Assembly: GCF_008180195.1 (NCBI RefSeq)
Contig: NZ_VTAV01000019.1
Coordinates: forward strand, 1-64,000
Length of the DNA stretch: 64,000 nucleotides
Direction: 5' to 3'
Origin: Sphingobacterium phlebotomi
GTDB taxonomy: Bacteria > Bacteroidota > Bacteroidia > Sphingobacteriales > Sphingobacteriaceae
Positions 51,465-60,318 of this stretch are shown here, piece after piece (position 1 is the stretch's first letter; every line of letters begins with the position of its first letter). The notes beneath the pieces were generated by a model. That model saw only the letters and a program-made list of their open reading frames with translations, was not told the DNA's origin and ran no database searches. Both the position numbers and the translations under genes were made by a program.

Positions 51465-52085
51465 ATGAAAAAGAACACATTAACATTTATTTTCGCGGTA
51501 GGCGCACTGATTTTCTTCTCTCAATTATCCGCACAGGAAAATCCCTTATCAGTCGGTTTCAAAGCCGGAACAGGTTTATCAAATTATCGGTTGAGCGGTG
51601 ATATGAAAAGCTTCACAAGTAAAATGAGCATTGGAGGTTCTGTCGGAGGTTTTGTCAAATATGACCTGAGCTCAAATTTCGCTCTACAGTCTGGGATTGA
51701 TCTATATTACAGCACCTCCAAGCTGGATTCTAAGGTAGATAAATCGTCCAATAAATTGAAATCCTTAGGCGTAGAGATACCTCTTTACGGAATTGTACAA
51801 GGAAAGTTGGGTAGCGGAAAAGCCTTTATAGGGGCAGGCCCGTATGTCGGTTATGGCATCAGTATGAAGTCCAATGGTGTAAACCTGTTCAAAAATAGCA
51901 ACGAAGCAGGCAAACTGGTCATGAACCGTTTTGACTACGGTTTAGGCGGTATTGCTGGGTACGACTTTGATAAAAATTGGCAAATAAATGCAAGTTATCA
52001 GCTTGGCATTGCAGACTTGCTCAAAGGCAAAGGTGGTTCAATGAAAAACCATGGGATATCTGTTGGAATAGCGTATAAATTCTAA
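51465..52085 (+). CDS. PorT-like outer membrane beta-barrel protein
   Basis: This 206-residue protein has a signal peptide (cleaved after L-S-A-Q, residue 24) and a small barrel with G-F-K-A-G-T-G-L-S, G-G-S-V-G-G-F-V-K-Y and G-V-E-I-P-L-Y-G strands, ending in the aromatic C-terminus G-I-A-Y-K-F. This is the porin-family outer-membrane beta-barrel group. The function is unknown, but its place right after the LytTR regulator suggests it is part of the regulated envelope set. Confidence 0.85.
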   Translation: MKKNTLTFIFAVGALIFFSQLSAQENPLSVGFKAGTGLSNYRLSGDMKSFTSKMSIGGSVGGFVKYDLSSNFALQSGIDLYYSTSKLDSKVDKSSNKLKSLGVEIPLYGIVQGKLGSGKAFIGAGPYVGYGISMKSNGVNLFKNSNEAGKLVMNRFDYGLGGIAGYDFDKNWQINASYQLGIADLLKGKGGSMKNHGISVGIAYKF

Positions 52086-52329
52086 AAATCGCGAAGTCAT
52101 CAGAAACAGATTGCGCACCGAAGTTTAGACACATAACAAAAGCGAAATGCCTGAATTTACGTACGCAACTGCTTTTTTTGAGTATACATAAACAGAATAA
52201 GGGTATAGCTAGGCAAGATTGTCCTTATATAAAAAGGATTGCCATGTTCGTCATCTCTTTCTGTTTTGCCTCTTTCATCATTTTGTTGCTCAAAATATAA
52301 TAAATAAGTACAAATACAATTTTAAAATC

Positions 52330-53250
52330 GTGAAGTCAATCTCAATATTCTTAGCAACATGGGTTATGCTATTATGTCTGGACGCAAAAGCACAGCAGGT
52401 GTTGTTCAGGACAGAATACATCGGAAATTCAGGTTACTATTATTTGCCTCCGGGTGAGAAACCAAAGGAAAAAATTGGTGATGCAAAAGGCTCGTCCATG
52501 GTTTACCAGGGAACGTTCAGTATGCCATTATCCATGAAATTAAACGAGAACAATCGTCCGACTGCTTGGGGAATTGGTTTTAGCGGGGCATACGTTTCGT
52601 TGAAAAACCAAAATTTCTCGGAACAAATGGTGTCCGAAATGATGAACTTACAGTTAGGCGTCCATCATTTACGTCCGCTGAACGACAAGTGGTCGATGAG
52701 GGCAAGTGTCGGAATGGGGGTATTTACACCAACTACCGATTTTTCCAAAATCAGCTTCAGAAATGTACTTGGAAGTGGAGGTGTTGTTTTTATCCGTCAT
52801 CTGAATCCCAATCTTGATATCGGAGGTGGTTTAGCTATAAACAGTTCTCTGGGCTACCCAATGGTGTTTCCTGCCGTTTACGTCAATTGGAAGCGAGATG
52901 GAAAATACGATATAAATATTGAACTGATCGAGGGCTTGGATGTGTCGGTAGGCTATGGCTTCAATGACAGGTTCAAATTATCATATGCCCTTGAAATGAA
53001 CGGACAGGTAGCCTTGTTGGAAAAAGACGGCAAAGACGTGATATTCTCACATCAGTATATCGTTACTGGGTTTCGCCCCGAAGTAAAACTTGGTAAAAAA
53101 GGGCTATCCGTGACGGGTATGGCGGGGCTGAACCTATACCGTCCTGCATCATACAGCGACAGAACTTTGAAAGGAGTGTTTGCAGGTGACAATGACTATC
53201 ATTTTTCTGTCTCTCCGTATGCATCCATTGGTTTAAAAATGAAATTTTAA
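52330..53250 (+). CDS. DUF6268-like outer membrane beta-barrel protein
   Basis: I place the start at the GTG at 52330 (306 residues), because it gives a proper signal peptide (M-K-S-I-S-I-F-L-A-T-W, cleaved after A-K-A-Q). The open frame extends back to a TTG at 52219, but that part is not protein-like. The mature protein is beta-rich with repeated G-x-G strands and ends in L-K-M-K-F. It resembles the DUF6268 outer-membrane family; this is a moderate match from memory. It is 3 bp ahead of the acyltransferase gene. Confidence 0.75.
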   Translation: MKSISIFLATWVMLLCLDAKAQQVLFRTEYIGNSGYYYLPPGEKPKEKIGDAKGSSMVYQGTFSMPLSMKLNENNRPTAWGIGFSGAYVSLKNQNFSEQMVSEMMNLQLGVHHLRPLNDKWSMRASVGMGVFTPTTDFSKISFRNVLGSGGVVFIRHLNPNLDIGGGLAINSSLGYPMVFPAVYVNWKRDGKYDINIELIEGLDVSVGYGFNDRFKLSYALEMNGQVALLEKDGKDVIFSHQYIVTGFRPEVKLGKKGLSVTGMAGLNLYRPASYSDRTLKGVFAGDNDYHFSVSPYASIGLKMKF

Positions 53251-53253
53251 TTC

Positions 53254-54129
53254 ATGAACATGAAGCAAGCCATACAGACTATTGCCTATAGAAGCATTTA
53301 TACTGTCACCTACGTCATAAGCCTGTTACCGATGGTTTTTCTCTATGTGATGGCTTCTTTCACTTTTTTCCTTGTTTATCACATTATCGGCTACAGGAAA
53401 GCGGTAGTTTTTCAAAATGTTGCACGTTCATTTCCTGAAAAGCGATATGGGGAAGTCCATGCTATTGTAAAAAAGTTCTACGCTTGCTTTGTCGCCTATT
53501 TTGCTGAAATTATAAAAAGTATTTCTGCTCCGGCAGAAGTACTTGATAGAAAAATAATATTTGAGAATTTGGAATTGATAGACCAATATGTAAACTCCGG
53601 AAGAAATGTCATTGCCTGTCTAGGACATTGTGGCAACTGGGAGATGCTAAATTTTATGCCATATAAAATACCCCACGAAATATATGCTGTTTACAAACCC
53701 CTTAGGTCAGGTATGATGAACAGGCTGATGATTAAACTAAGATCACGTTTTGGTATGAAGCTATTAGCTGACAGTGCAGTTATGCGCTATATTCTATCTA
53801 AAAGTTCGAGGCCTGCCGTCTATCTTTTTCTTGCTGACCAATGTCCACGGATAAAAGATGAAAGATATAGATTTTCTTTATTGAATCAGGAAACCTATTT
53901 CTTTTCAGGTATGGAAAAATTGGCTCGAAAGGGACAGACAGCAGTTATCTACCTGCACATTACACAGCTATTGAAAGGAAACTACAAAATAGTCTGCGTA
54001 CCAATATGCTCCAATGCGGAATCTACGACCGATGGCGAAATAACCCAAAAGTACATAGACCTATTAGCAGAAAATATCAGGGAAGAACCATACGGTTGGT
54101 TGTGGACACATAAACGTTGGAAACGATGA
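53254..54129 (+). CDS. LpxL/HtrB-type lysophospholipid/lipid A acyltransferase
   Basis: This 291-residue membrane-anchored acyltransferase has an N-terminal hydrophobic anchor (about 18-46), the catalytic H-x4-E motif in G-H-C-G-N-W-E (His125, Glu130), and A-D-Q-C-P-R plus the late W-L-W-T-H-K-R-W-K motif found in LpxL-family enzymes. It would add a secondary acyl chain to lipid A or a related lipid at the inner membrane. It lies 3 bp after the barrel gene and shares ATGA with a 36-codon gene downstream. A Met at codon 3 is an alternative start. Confidence 0.9.
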   Translation: MNMKQAIQTIAYRSIYTVTYVISLLPMVFLYVMASFTFFLVYHIIGYRKAVVFQNVARSFPEKRYGEVHAIVKKFYACFVAYFAEIIKSISAPAEVLDRKIIFENLELIDQYVNSGRNVIACLGHCGNWEMLNFMPYKIPHEIYAVYKPLRSGMMNRLMIKLRSRFGMKLLADSAVMRYILSKSSRPAVYLFLADQCPRIKDERYRFSLLNQETYFFSGMEKLARKGQTAVIYLHITQLLKGNYKIVCVPICSNAESTTDGEITQKYIDLLAENIREEPYGWLWTHKRWKR

Positions 54130-54236
54130 ATATTATGGTTTACATACTCTCCATCATATTAATGGTAATTGCATTGATATTGATAAGCTGCACTATTCTT
54201 CTTTATGTTTTTCTAAAATCTGTTTTTGAGGACTGA
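54126..54236 (+). CDS. Small single-pass membrane protein (36 residues)
   Basis: An ATG at 54126 overlaps the acyltransferase stop codon (ATGA) and opens 36 codons ending at TGA 54234-54236. The peptide is almost entirely one hydrophobic helix (M-V-Y-I-L-S-I-I-L-M-V-I-A-L-I-L-I-S-C and onward to L-L-Y-V-F-L) with a short C-terminal K-S-V-F-E-D. Coupled translation and membrane character suggest a real small protein that acts with the acyltransferase. No known family is evident. Confidence 0.55.
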   Translation: MNIMVYILSIILMVIALILISCTILLYVFLKSVFED

Positions 54237-54424
54237 TTGCGAGATGCTACAACGCATATCAAAAAGATATAATATCGTTACCGAAATCCAAGGATAAGAA
54301 AAGAAGCTGTCAGCAGAGACGGCCAGTGTTATTGACAAAGCAATAAAATGACAGTTTACCTCCAAGAGGTATGGCGTAAAGCCAAAATCATACGTTTTGC
54401 TAGGGAGGATAAAAGAATATATCG

Positions 54425-54432
54425 TACCTTTG
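54425..54432 (+). promoter_or_regulatory. Candidate -7 promoter box (TACCTTTG) for the OmpA lipoprotein gene
   Basis: TACCTTTG matches TAnnTTTG and is 29 nt before the ATG at 54462. TTTG at 54396-54399 is a possible -33 element, though its 25-nt spacing is long. The box supports the start at 54462 over the upstream in-frame ATG at 54348. Confidence 0.45.
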
Positions 54433-54461
54433 GGGTATACACGTTAATAAAGGAACATACT

Positions 54462-55007
54462 ATGAAGCGTATAATAAAAAGCTTTTTAGCAACAAGTTGC
54501 GTTTTATTGGTCTTCAACCTGTCTGCTTGCAAGTCCAAAAAAATCGTGGTTAATCCAAGTAGCCAGATTGAACAGACACCCGTACGGGAAGAACCCGTAG
54601 AGGTAGTGGAAGAACCTGTCATTGCTCAGGAAGAACCACGCAAAGACCCTGAACCGGTGGTCGAAAAATCGAATTTCAATTTCAAGAACGTCCTGTTTGA
54701 ATTTGATTCTAGTGTACTCAAAACCGAGTCCTATAGTGTGTTGGACAATATCGTCCGAGAGATGCAGAAAGATCCGTCGGCCAATTTTATCATCAATGGT
54801 CATTCATCCGTTGAGGGTACGGCCGAATACAACCAATCGCTATCTGAGGACAGAGCCAATGCGGTCAAGCTCTATATCGTCAACGCCGGAGTGCCATCCG
54901 AAAATCTTAGCGCCAGAGGATTTGGTGCTTCCAAACCGGTTGCATCCAACGATACAGAAAGCGGGAGGGAACAAAATCGGCGGGTAGAAATATCGGCCGT
55001 ACAATAG
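54462..55007 (+). CDS. OmpA family lipoprotein
   Basis: I use the ATG at 54462 (181 residues), which gives a lipoprotein signal peptide ending in N-L-S-A-C (Cys23). An open frame extends to 54348, but that part has no signal. After a proline- and glutamate-rich linker (about 30-62), the C-terminal OmpA peptidoglycan-binding domain has F-E-F-D-S-S-V-L, I-N-G-H-S-S-V-E-G-T-A-E-Y-N and L-S-E-D-R-A-N-A-V. It anchors the envelope to peptidoglycan. It ends in a terminator shared with tRNA-Lys. Confidence 0.9.
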   Translation: MKRIIKSFLATSCVLLVFNLSACKSKKIVVNPSSQIEQTPVREEPVEVVEEPVIAQEEPRKDPEPVVEKSNFNFKNVLFEFDSSVLKTESYSVLDNIVREMQKDPSANFIINGHSSVEGTAEYNQSLSEDRANAVKLYIVNAGVPSENLSARGFGASKPVASNDTESGREQNRRVEISAVQ

Positions 55008-55045
55008 CAGGATTTTCGAATCCTTGGCTTCTCATCCCAGCTAAC

Positions 55046-55078
55046 AAAAAAAGCAACCCTTTTGGAGTTGCTTTTTTG
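55046..55078. terminator. Bidirectional intrinsic terminator
   Basis: An 11-bp perfect stem (AAAAAGCAAC-type arms, 55047-55057 and 55067-55077) has A-rich and T-rich ends. It closes the OmpA gene on the plus strand and the tRNA-Lys transcript on the minus strand, whose 3' end is at 55079. Confidence 0.85.
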
Positions 55079-55151
55079 TGATCCCGCTGGGATTCGAACC
55101 CAGGACCCATACATTAAAAGTGTATTGCTCTACCAGCTGAGCTACGGAATC
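55079..55151 (-). tRNA. tRNA-Lys (anticodon UUU)
   Basis: The minus strand folds into a full 73-nt cloverleaf: 7-bp acceptor stem (GATTCCG with CGGGATC, one G-T pair), D arm with A-G-C-T-G-G-T-A loop, anticodon stem ATACA/TGTAT with loop CTTTTAA, and T arm with TTCGAAT. The anticodon is TTT, reading lysine AAA and AAG. CCA is not encoded. Confidence 0.97.
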
Positions 55152-55264
55152 TTACTTCTTTTTCTGAAGCATCGCTTCGTCGTTTGAAGTGATGCAAAAG
55201 TAGGTATTTCGATTTAAAATCCAAAGACTCTTCACCTCTTTTTTTCAGAAAAACAAAAACCCAT

Positions 55265-56443
55265 TCATAGTGAGGGGGATAAATTTAACACATCGCTATA
55301 CACATAGCGTACTTCGTCACGCAAATTATAACGCGAGGCCATAACTTCACCGTAGGCGCCCGCCGTTCGGATAGCAATCAAGTCTCCCCTCTTCGATTTC
55401 GGCAAAGGCACTTCTTTACCAAAACAATCAGAACTTTCGCAGATTGGCCCAACAACATCGTACTGGACCGTTGGCTCTTCGTCTGTATCCACACCCTCTA
55501 TTTTATGATACGCTTGGTACAGTGCCGGTCTCATCAGCTCTGTCATCCCCGCGTCAACCACTAAAAAGTGTTTCTTTATACCACTTTTAGTATACAATAC
55601 CTTCGTAATAAGCGAGCCGGATTGTGCCACCAATGCACGTCCTAATTCAAAATGAACCTCTTGATGTGCACTCCGCTCCAAAAACCGGTCGAATATATCA
55701 AAATACGCCTCAAAATCAGGAATTGGGTTTTCGTCCGGCTGTTGGTAATCGACCCCCAAACCACCTCCAACATTCAAGACTTTGATTTGCGTTCCCCGTT
55801 CCTCAAACCAGTTTTTCCACTCGTTTACTTTTACGCATAAGCTCTTGAAAACATTCATATCGGTAATCTGGGATCCAACATGGAAATGCAATCCCACTAG
55901 CTCCACGTGCTGCGCCTGTCGGATGACCGACGCCGCACTCTCCAATTCGGAAGTTGGAACCCCGAACTTGTTCTCATCAAGCCCGGTCGTGATATAATGA
56001 TGCGTATTCGCATCGATATTTGGATTAATCCGTAACGACACACTCGCAATGACACCTAGCTTACCTGCCAGCTCATTGATGACTTCCATCTCTTGAATCG
56101 ATTCCACGTTAAAAGCAAATATGCCACGCTGCAACGACAGGATAATTTCTTTATCTGACTTACCTACCCCGGCAAATGTAATCATATCGGCTGCAAAGCC
56201 CATATCAATCGCCTTTTGCACCTCATTTCCACTCACACAATCTGCCCCAAATCCTTTCGATTGAATCACAGACAACAAGCGGTCGTTAAAATTGGCTTTC
56301 AGTGCATAATGCACATGAAAACCGCGCTTATCTGCTGCACGTTTCGCCTGCTCCAACGTCTCTTCTAATAGATTGAGGTCGTAGTAGTAGAATGGCGTTT
56401 CTAATTCTTTGATTCTTTCTCGCTGACTGTTATTAAACAACAT
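55265..56443 (-). CDS. lysA: Diaminopimelate decarboxylase
   Basis: This 392-residue PLP enzyme makes L-lysine from meso-diaminopimelate. Visible marks are the PLP lysine in H-Y-A-L-K-A-N (about residue 48), G-L-H-F-H-V-G-S-Q, G-G-G-L-G-V-D-Y, and the active-site C-E-S-S-D-C. It is 17 bp downstream of the aspartokinase gene on the same strand, so the first and last steps of lysine synthesis share a unit. Confidence 0.95.
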   Translation of the reverse strand: MLFNNSQRERIKELETPFYYYDLNLLEETLEQAKRAADKRGFHVHYALKANFNDRLLSVIQSKGFGADCVSGNEVQKAIDMGFAADMITFAGVGKSDKEIILSLQRGIFAFNVESIQEMEVINELAGKLGVIASVSLRINPNIDANTHHYITTGLDENKFGVPTSELESAASVIRQAQHVELVGLHFHVGSQITDMNVFKSLCVKVNEWKNWFEERGTQIKVLNVGGGLGVDYQQPDENPIPDFEAYFDIFDRFLERSAHQEVHFELGRALVAQSGSLITKVLYTKSGIKKHFLVVDAGMTELMRPALYQAYHKIEGVDTDEEPTVQYDVVGPICESSDCFGKEVPLPKSKRGDLIAIRTAGAYGEVMASRYNLRDEVRYVYSDVLNLSPSL

Positions 56444-56460
56444 ATAATCTTTATTACAAT

Positions 56461-57774
56461 CTAAAATAACCTATTATGCAAGGAACGAAGCGCTTCTGTT
56501 TTATGACTGGTATCCAACAGGATAGAGACATTATAATCCGATCCTCCATAAGAAATCATGCGCAAAGGAAGATGTTTGATCGCGTCTAATACCTTAGCGG
56601 CATAACCATGTGTATTGGCACTGAAATCACCAACTACGCAGACGATCGTCTGATCGCGATCTATGTGAACAGAACCGAAGTCTTCAACCTCCTTGATGAT
56701 ATCATCTAGGTTTCGAGTTTCATCTACAGTCAACGAAACAGCCACTTCGGATGTTGTAATCATATCGATAGGTGTTTTATAGCGCTCAAATATTTCGAAT
56801 ATCTTGCGCAAGAAACCATAAGCCAACAACATACGGGAAGAGTGGATATGGATGGCCGTAATTCCATCTTTAGCGGCAATCGCTCTGATTTGCCCTTTGC
56901 TACCCCCTTCTTTGCTTATCAGTGTACCTACTGCCTGCGAATCCATTGTATTCAATAAACGCACCGGCACATTATACCGCTGTGCTGGAAAAACACTCTG
57001 CGGGTGTAAAATCTTCGCACCGAAATAAGCTAATTCCGCTGCTTCATCAAAACTGAGATTTGCTATCGGCTGTGTTCCTTTTACGACACGCGGATCGTTA
57101 TTGTGCATCCCGTCGATATCTGTCCATATCTGGACTTCGTCCGCCTGAATAGCTGCTCCAATAAGCGAAGCCGTATAATCAGATCCTCCACGACGTAAAT
57201 TGTCGATTTCACCAAACGAATTACGACAGATATAACCTTGTGTAATAAACAAAGTATTATCGGAATGTTCCGCCAATAAAGCGGAAAGCTTCTCTCCAAT
57301 ATACGGCACCATAGGCTCGTTGTCTTCATCTATTTTCATAAAATCCAACGCAGGCAACAACACCGATGAAACACCGATCTCTTCTAAATGGAAATGAAAC
57401 AAAGTGGTGGATAACAACTCTCCTTGTGCCAAGATGATTTTTTCTTCGATGGGTGTAAACATTTCGTTACCCAAAGAAGCAATGTAATTAAAGTGATAGT
57501 CAATTAGATTCTTTCCCTTTCCAAGTCCTTGTTCTGTCGTGAAAAGTTCCTTAATTAATTCCTCGTACTTATCCTTATGCTGCTTGACTAGACCTAGCGC
57601 CTCTTCCGTCTTACCAGCTAGAAAGGCATGTCCTATCTCCACCAAAGCATTTGTTGTACCCGCCACTGCCGACAGAACAACAATCTGGCGCTCCTGAGGG
57701 TCTACAATCTCCAATAACCCTTTAATACGTTGGGCACTCCCCACCGATGTGCCACCAAATTTTAGAATCTTCAT
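56461..57774 (-). CDS. lysC: Aspartokinase
   Basis: This 437-residue enzyme phosphorylates aspartate at the entry of the lysine, threonine and methionine pathways. The N-terminal kinase domain starts with M-K-I-L-K-F-G-G-T-S-V-G-S and has D-N-L-R-R-G-G-S-D-Y-T-A-S and I-W-T-D-I-D-G. C-terminal ACT domains (about 300-430, with I-D-M-I-T-T-S-E-V-A-V-S) allow feedback control. It is a stand-alone kinase, not fused to homoserine dehydrogenase. It leads the lysC-lysA pair. Confidence 0.94.
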   Translation of the reverse strand: MKILKFGGTSVGSAQRIKGLLEIVDPQERQIVVLSAVAGTTNALVEIGHAFLAGKTEEALGLVKQHKDKYEELIKELFTTEQGLGKGKNLIDYHFNYIASLGNEMFTPIEEKIILAQGELLSTTLFHFHLEEIGVSSVLLPALDFMKIDEDNEPMVPYIGEKLSALLAEHSDNTLFITQGYICRNSFGEIDNLRRGGSDYTASLIGAAIQADEVQIWTDIDGMHNNDPRVVKGTQPIANLSFDEAAELAYFGAKILHPQSVFPAQRYNVPVRLLNTMDSQAVGTLISKEGGSKGQIRAIAAKDGITAIHIHSSRMLLAYGFLRKIFEIFERYKTPIDMITTSEVAVSLTVDETRNLDDIIKEVEDFGSVHIDRDQTIVCVVGDFSANTHGYAAKVLDAIKHLPLRMISYGGSDYNVSILLDTSHKTEALRSLHNRLF

Positions 57775-57835
57775 ATTATAATTATAGTATCTATTGCTAT
57801 CTCTTTAAAAACCTATAAATGTAGTTATTTTACAC

Positions 57836-57876
57836 AAAAATGCGGCACAAATGCTTTTCATTGCTTTTGTGCCGCA
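57836..57876 (-). terminator. Intrinsic terminator after serA
   Basis: An 11-bp perfect stem (57841-57851 with 57866-57876) lies 20 bp past the serA stop codon on the minus strand and is followed by five T. It separates the serC-serA unit from lysC-lysA. Confidence 0.8.
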
Positions 57877-57895
57877 TAAATTTTATGCGGAAGAA

Positions 57896-58843
57896 TTACT
57901 TCTTCAAGGCATCTATTAGCAGCGTTGCCAATTCGATACCGATTCGCTCCTGTGCCTCATTTGTTGCCGCTCCGATATGTGGTGTCAAAGAAATCCGCGG
58001 ATGGCTCAAAATCTCTTGTCTAGGCGTTGGTTCATTGTCAAACACATCTAACGCTGCAAAAGATACTTTACCTTCATCAAGCGCTTTGATAAGCTCTAAC
58101 TCATCTATTACGCCACCACGTGCAGCATTTACTAATCCTACTCCGTCTTTTAACAAAGCAAACTCTTCTTTTCCGATAGCCGGTTTATCCAAGAAAGGAA
58201 CGTGAAGGGTAATAAAATCAGATTTCTTTAATACCTCTTCGAAAGCTACTTGCTTCACAGGTAAGTCTACTTGAACGCCTCCGGTAAATGTCAACGATAA
58301 GGATGTCGGTCCGTCAAATAGATCGGTATAGATAACGTCCATGCCCAATCCAAGAGCTACTTTCGCTGTTTCCCGACCGATCCTTCCAAATCCAACTACA
58401 CCTAATGTCTTTCCTCTCAATTCCACGCCTTTTGCATACGCTTTTTTAAGCCCTGCAAAGTTGGTGTTTCCTTCTACCGGCATCTTGCGGTTAGCATCGT
58501 ACAAAAAGCGCACACCATTTAAAAGGTGGGCAAATACAAGTTCTCCTACAGATAATGATGAAGCCGCTGGCGTATTGATTACGGCAACACCTTTCGATCG
58601 TGCATAATCAACATCAATATTGTCCATCCCTACACCGCCACGACCGATCGCTTTAATATTTGGACACACATCAAGCAGTGCTTGACGAACTTTAGTGGCA
58701 CTACGTACTGTAATGGCATCATAAGCCTTTAATTTTTCTGCAAGCTCTTCTTGCGGAATATGATTTGTATCTACCTCAAATCCGGCATCTTCCAACAGTT
58801 TCTTACCCGCAGCATCAATACCGTCGTTTGCTAATATTTTCAT
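57896..58843 (-). CDS. serA: D-3-phosphoglycerate dehydrogenase (short form)
   Basis: This 315-residue NAD-dependent dehydrogenase catalyses the first step of serine synthesis. It has the catalytic-domain N-terminus, the Rossmann motif G-F-G-R-I-G-R (after L-G-V-V), the arginine in N-A-A-R-G-G-V-I and the histidine in T-P-H-I-G-A-A-T. It lacks the C-terminal ACT and intervening domains of E. coli SerA, so serine feedback through ACT is not expected. It follows serC by 102 bp. Confidence 0.92.
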   Translation of the reverse strand: MKILANDGIDAAGKKLLEDAGFEVDTNHIPQEELAEKLKAYDAITVRSATKVRQALLDVCPNIKAIGRGGVGMDNIDVDYARSKGVAVINTPAASSLSVGELVFAHLLNGVRFLYDANRKMPVEGNTNFAGLKKAYAKGVELRGKTLGVVGFGRIGRETAKVALGLGMDVIYTDLFDGPTSLSLTFTGGVQVDLPVKQVAFEEVLKKSDFITLHVPFLDKPAIGKEEFALLKDGVGLVNAARGGVIDELELIKALDEGKVSFAALDVFDNEPTPRQEILSHPRISLTPHIGAATNEAQERIGIELATLLIDALKK

Positions 58844-58879
58844 CTGTATAATTTTCTTTCAATGGCGATGAAGCTATCA

Positions 58880-58929
58880 GGTTTATTCGCCCCCCTCTGC
58901 GGTTTGAATAAACCATGATGGTTTCATCT
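58880..58929 (-). promoter_or_regulatory. Competing hairpins between serC and serA
   Basis: GGTTTATTC (58880-58888) pairs perfectly with GAATAAACC (58906-58914). The AAACC end of the second arm can instead pair with GGTTT at about 58919-58923. The two folds exclude each other. On the minus strand this leader lies between the serC stop and the serA start and could act as an attenuator, which is speculative. Confidence 0.35.
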
Positions 58930-58945
58930 AAATAAATTGTTTATT

Positions 58946-60016
58946 CTATTTATTACTCAATTCTTCAAATTCTTTCATAATATCGACCAAGGCATTAATA
59001 GAACTAATCCCTAAGGCGTTATAAATCGATGCTCTGAAACCTCCAACCGAACGATGCCCTTTAATACCCACCATTCCGCGCTCTTGCGCGAGCTTCAAGA
59101 AAGCAGTCTCCTGTTCTGGTGTATCCATGACAAATGTCACATTCATCCGAGAACGGTCTTCTTCATTGGCTGTTCCTCTAAAAAATGGATTCCGCTCGAT
59201 CTCATCGTATAACGTGCGTGCTTTAATGATATTCTCTTGTTCGATTACCGAGATACCACCTTTCTCCTTTAACCAACGCAGGTTCAGCATCGACACATAA
59301 ATAGAGAATACCGGAGGGGTATTATAAAGGGATCCGGCTTTCGCATGCGCCTGATAATCCAATATTGATGGTATGGTACGTCCTGTTTTCCCTAAAATAT
59401 CATTCTTTACAATGACCAATGTAGCTCCCGCCGGCCCCATGTTTTTCTGCGCACCCGCATATATTAAATCATAGTCGGCAACGTTGATTACGCGGCTCAA
59501 TATATCCGATGACATATCCACTACCGTAGGAAGATTAACATTCGGTTTTTCAAATACCTCCGTACCGTAAATGGTATTATTTGATGTGTAATGGAAATAA
59601 GTGGCATCCGCAGGCACTGAAAACTCCTTAGGAATGTAAGTATAGTTTTTATCGGACGATGAAGCTACAATCTCTACCTGCCCTATTTTCGACGCTTCTT
59701 TTGCAGCCTTTGTCGCCCAGACACCCGTATCCAAATATGCCGCTTTTCCCCCTTCGGGCAAAAGATTCATAGGAACCATGGCAAATTGCTGACTTGCCCC
59801 CCCTTGTAAAAACAAAACAGAATAGTCAGATGGAACATCCAAAAGTTCACGAACCAAAGCCTCCGCTTCTTGAATCACTTGCTCAAATTCTTTGGAACGG
59901 TGCGATATTTCAAGAATGGAAAGCCCAGTATTATTGAAATCAATTACAGCTTGCGAAGCTTCTTGAAATACTTCCTTTGGAAGTATGCATGGTCCTGCCC
60001 CAAAATTGTGTTTCAT
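58946..60016 (-). CDS. serC: Phosphoserine aminotransferase
   Basis: This PLP enzyme of about 356 residues converts 3-phosphohydroxypyruvate to phosphoserine, the second step of serine synthesis. It starts with M-K-H-N-F-G-A-G-P-C-I-L-P and has L-F-L-Q-G-G-A-S and the cofactor lysine in Y-A-G-A-Q-K-N-M-G-P-A-G. Another Met one codon earlier (60019) is possible. It precedes serA on the minus strand. A TAnnTTTG box lies 33 nt upstream. Confidence 0.95.
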   Translation of the reverse strand: MKHNFGAGPCILPKEVFQEASQAVIDFNNTGLSILEISHRSKEFEQVIQEAEALVRELLDVPSDYSVLFLQGGASQQFAMVPMNLLPEGGKAAYLDTGVWATKAAKEASKIGQVEIVASSSDKNYTYIPKEFSVPADATYFHYTSNNTIYGTEVFEKPNVNLPTVVDMSSDILSRVINVADYDLIYAGAQKNMGPAGATLVIVKNDILGKTGRTIPSILDYQAHAKAGSLYNTPPVFSIYVSMLNLRWLKEKGGISVIEQENIIKARTLYDEIERNPFFRGTANEEDRSRMNVTFVMDTPEQETAFLKLAQERGMVGIKGHRSVGGFRASIYNALGISSINALVDIMKEFEELSNK

Positions 60017-60048
60017 CATGAATTTATTTTATGTGAATAAATGAACCG

Positions 60049-60056
60049 CAAAAATA
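60049..60056 (-). promoter_or_regulatory. Candidate -7 promoter box (TATTTTTG) for serC
   Basis: The minus strand reads TATTTTTG, a TAnnTTTG match, about 33 nt upstream of the serC start. A CAAA (TTTG on the minus strand) occurs at 60086-60089, but the spacing of 29 nt is too long to be a convincing -33 partner. Confidence 0.35.
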
Positions 60057-60251
60057 GCACATTTTTTAATTTTCTTCATATTTCACAAACTTTTATTGAA
60101 AAATAAATAAACATTTCTTTTGTTTTATAAAAATATGACATACAACAAACGAATGCTAACCGTTTTTATCCTTCTTATAAGCTTTTATCACCTCTTAGCA
60201 TCGGCATATATTTTACACGTATAAACGCTCGGTGATTATTAAAAAAAATCG

Positions 60252-60259
60252 TAACTTCG
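60252..60259 (+). promoter_or_regulatory. Candidate -7 promoter box (TAACTTCG) for gyrA
   Basis: TAACTTCG is a one-mismatch version of TAnnTTTG in the 299-bp AT-rich gap before gyrA, about 60 nt ahead of the ATG at 60319. The rest of the gap (60057-60250) shows nothing further that I can support. Confidence 0.3.
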
Positions 60260-60318
60260 CAAGCAAGTGTGTACAATATTTTTTGAGGCACATTTAGTTT
60301 TATTGAAACCACATAAAT

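Noticed and set aside
52219..52329. 37-codon extension from a TTG before the DUF6268-like barrel
   Set aside because: It would bury the signal peptide, which begins cleanly at the GTG at 52330.
54348..54461. 38-codon extension of the OmpA lipoprotein
   Set aside because: The lipoprotein signal begins at 54462 and a promoter box lies inside the extension.
55079..55151. tRNA-Lys as an integration site
   Set aside because: No integrase, direct repeat of the tRNA end or foreign island is visible on either side.
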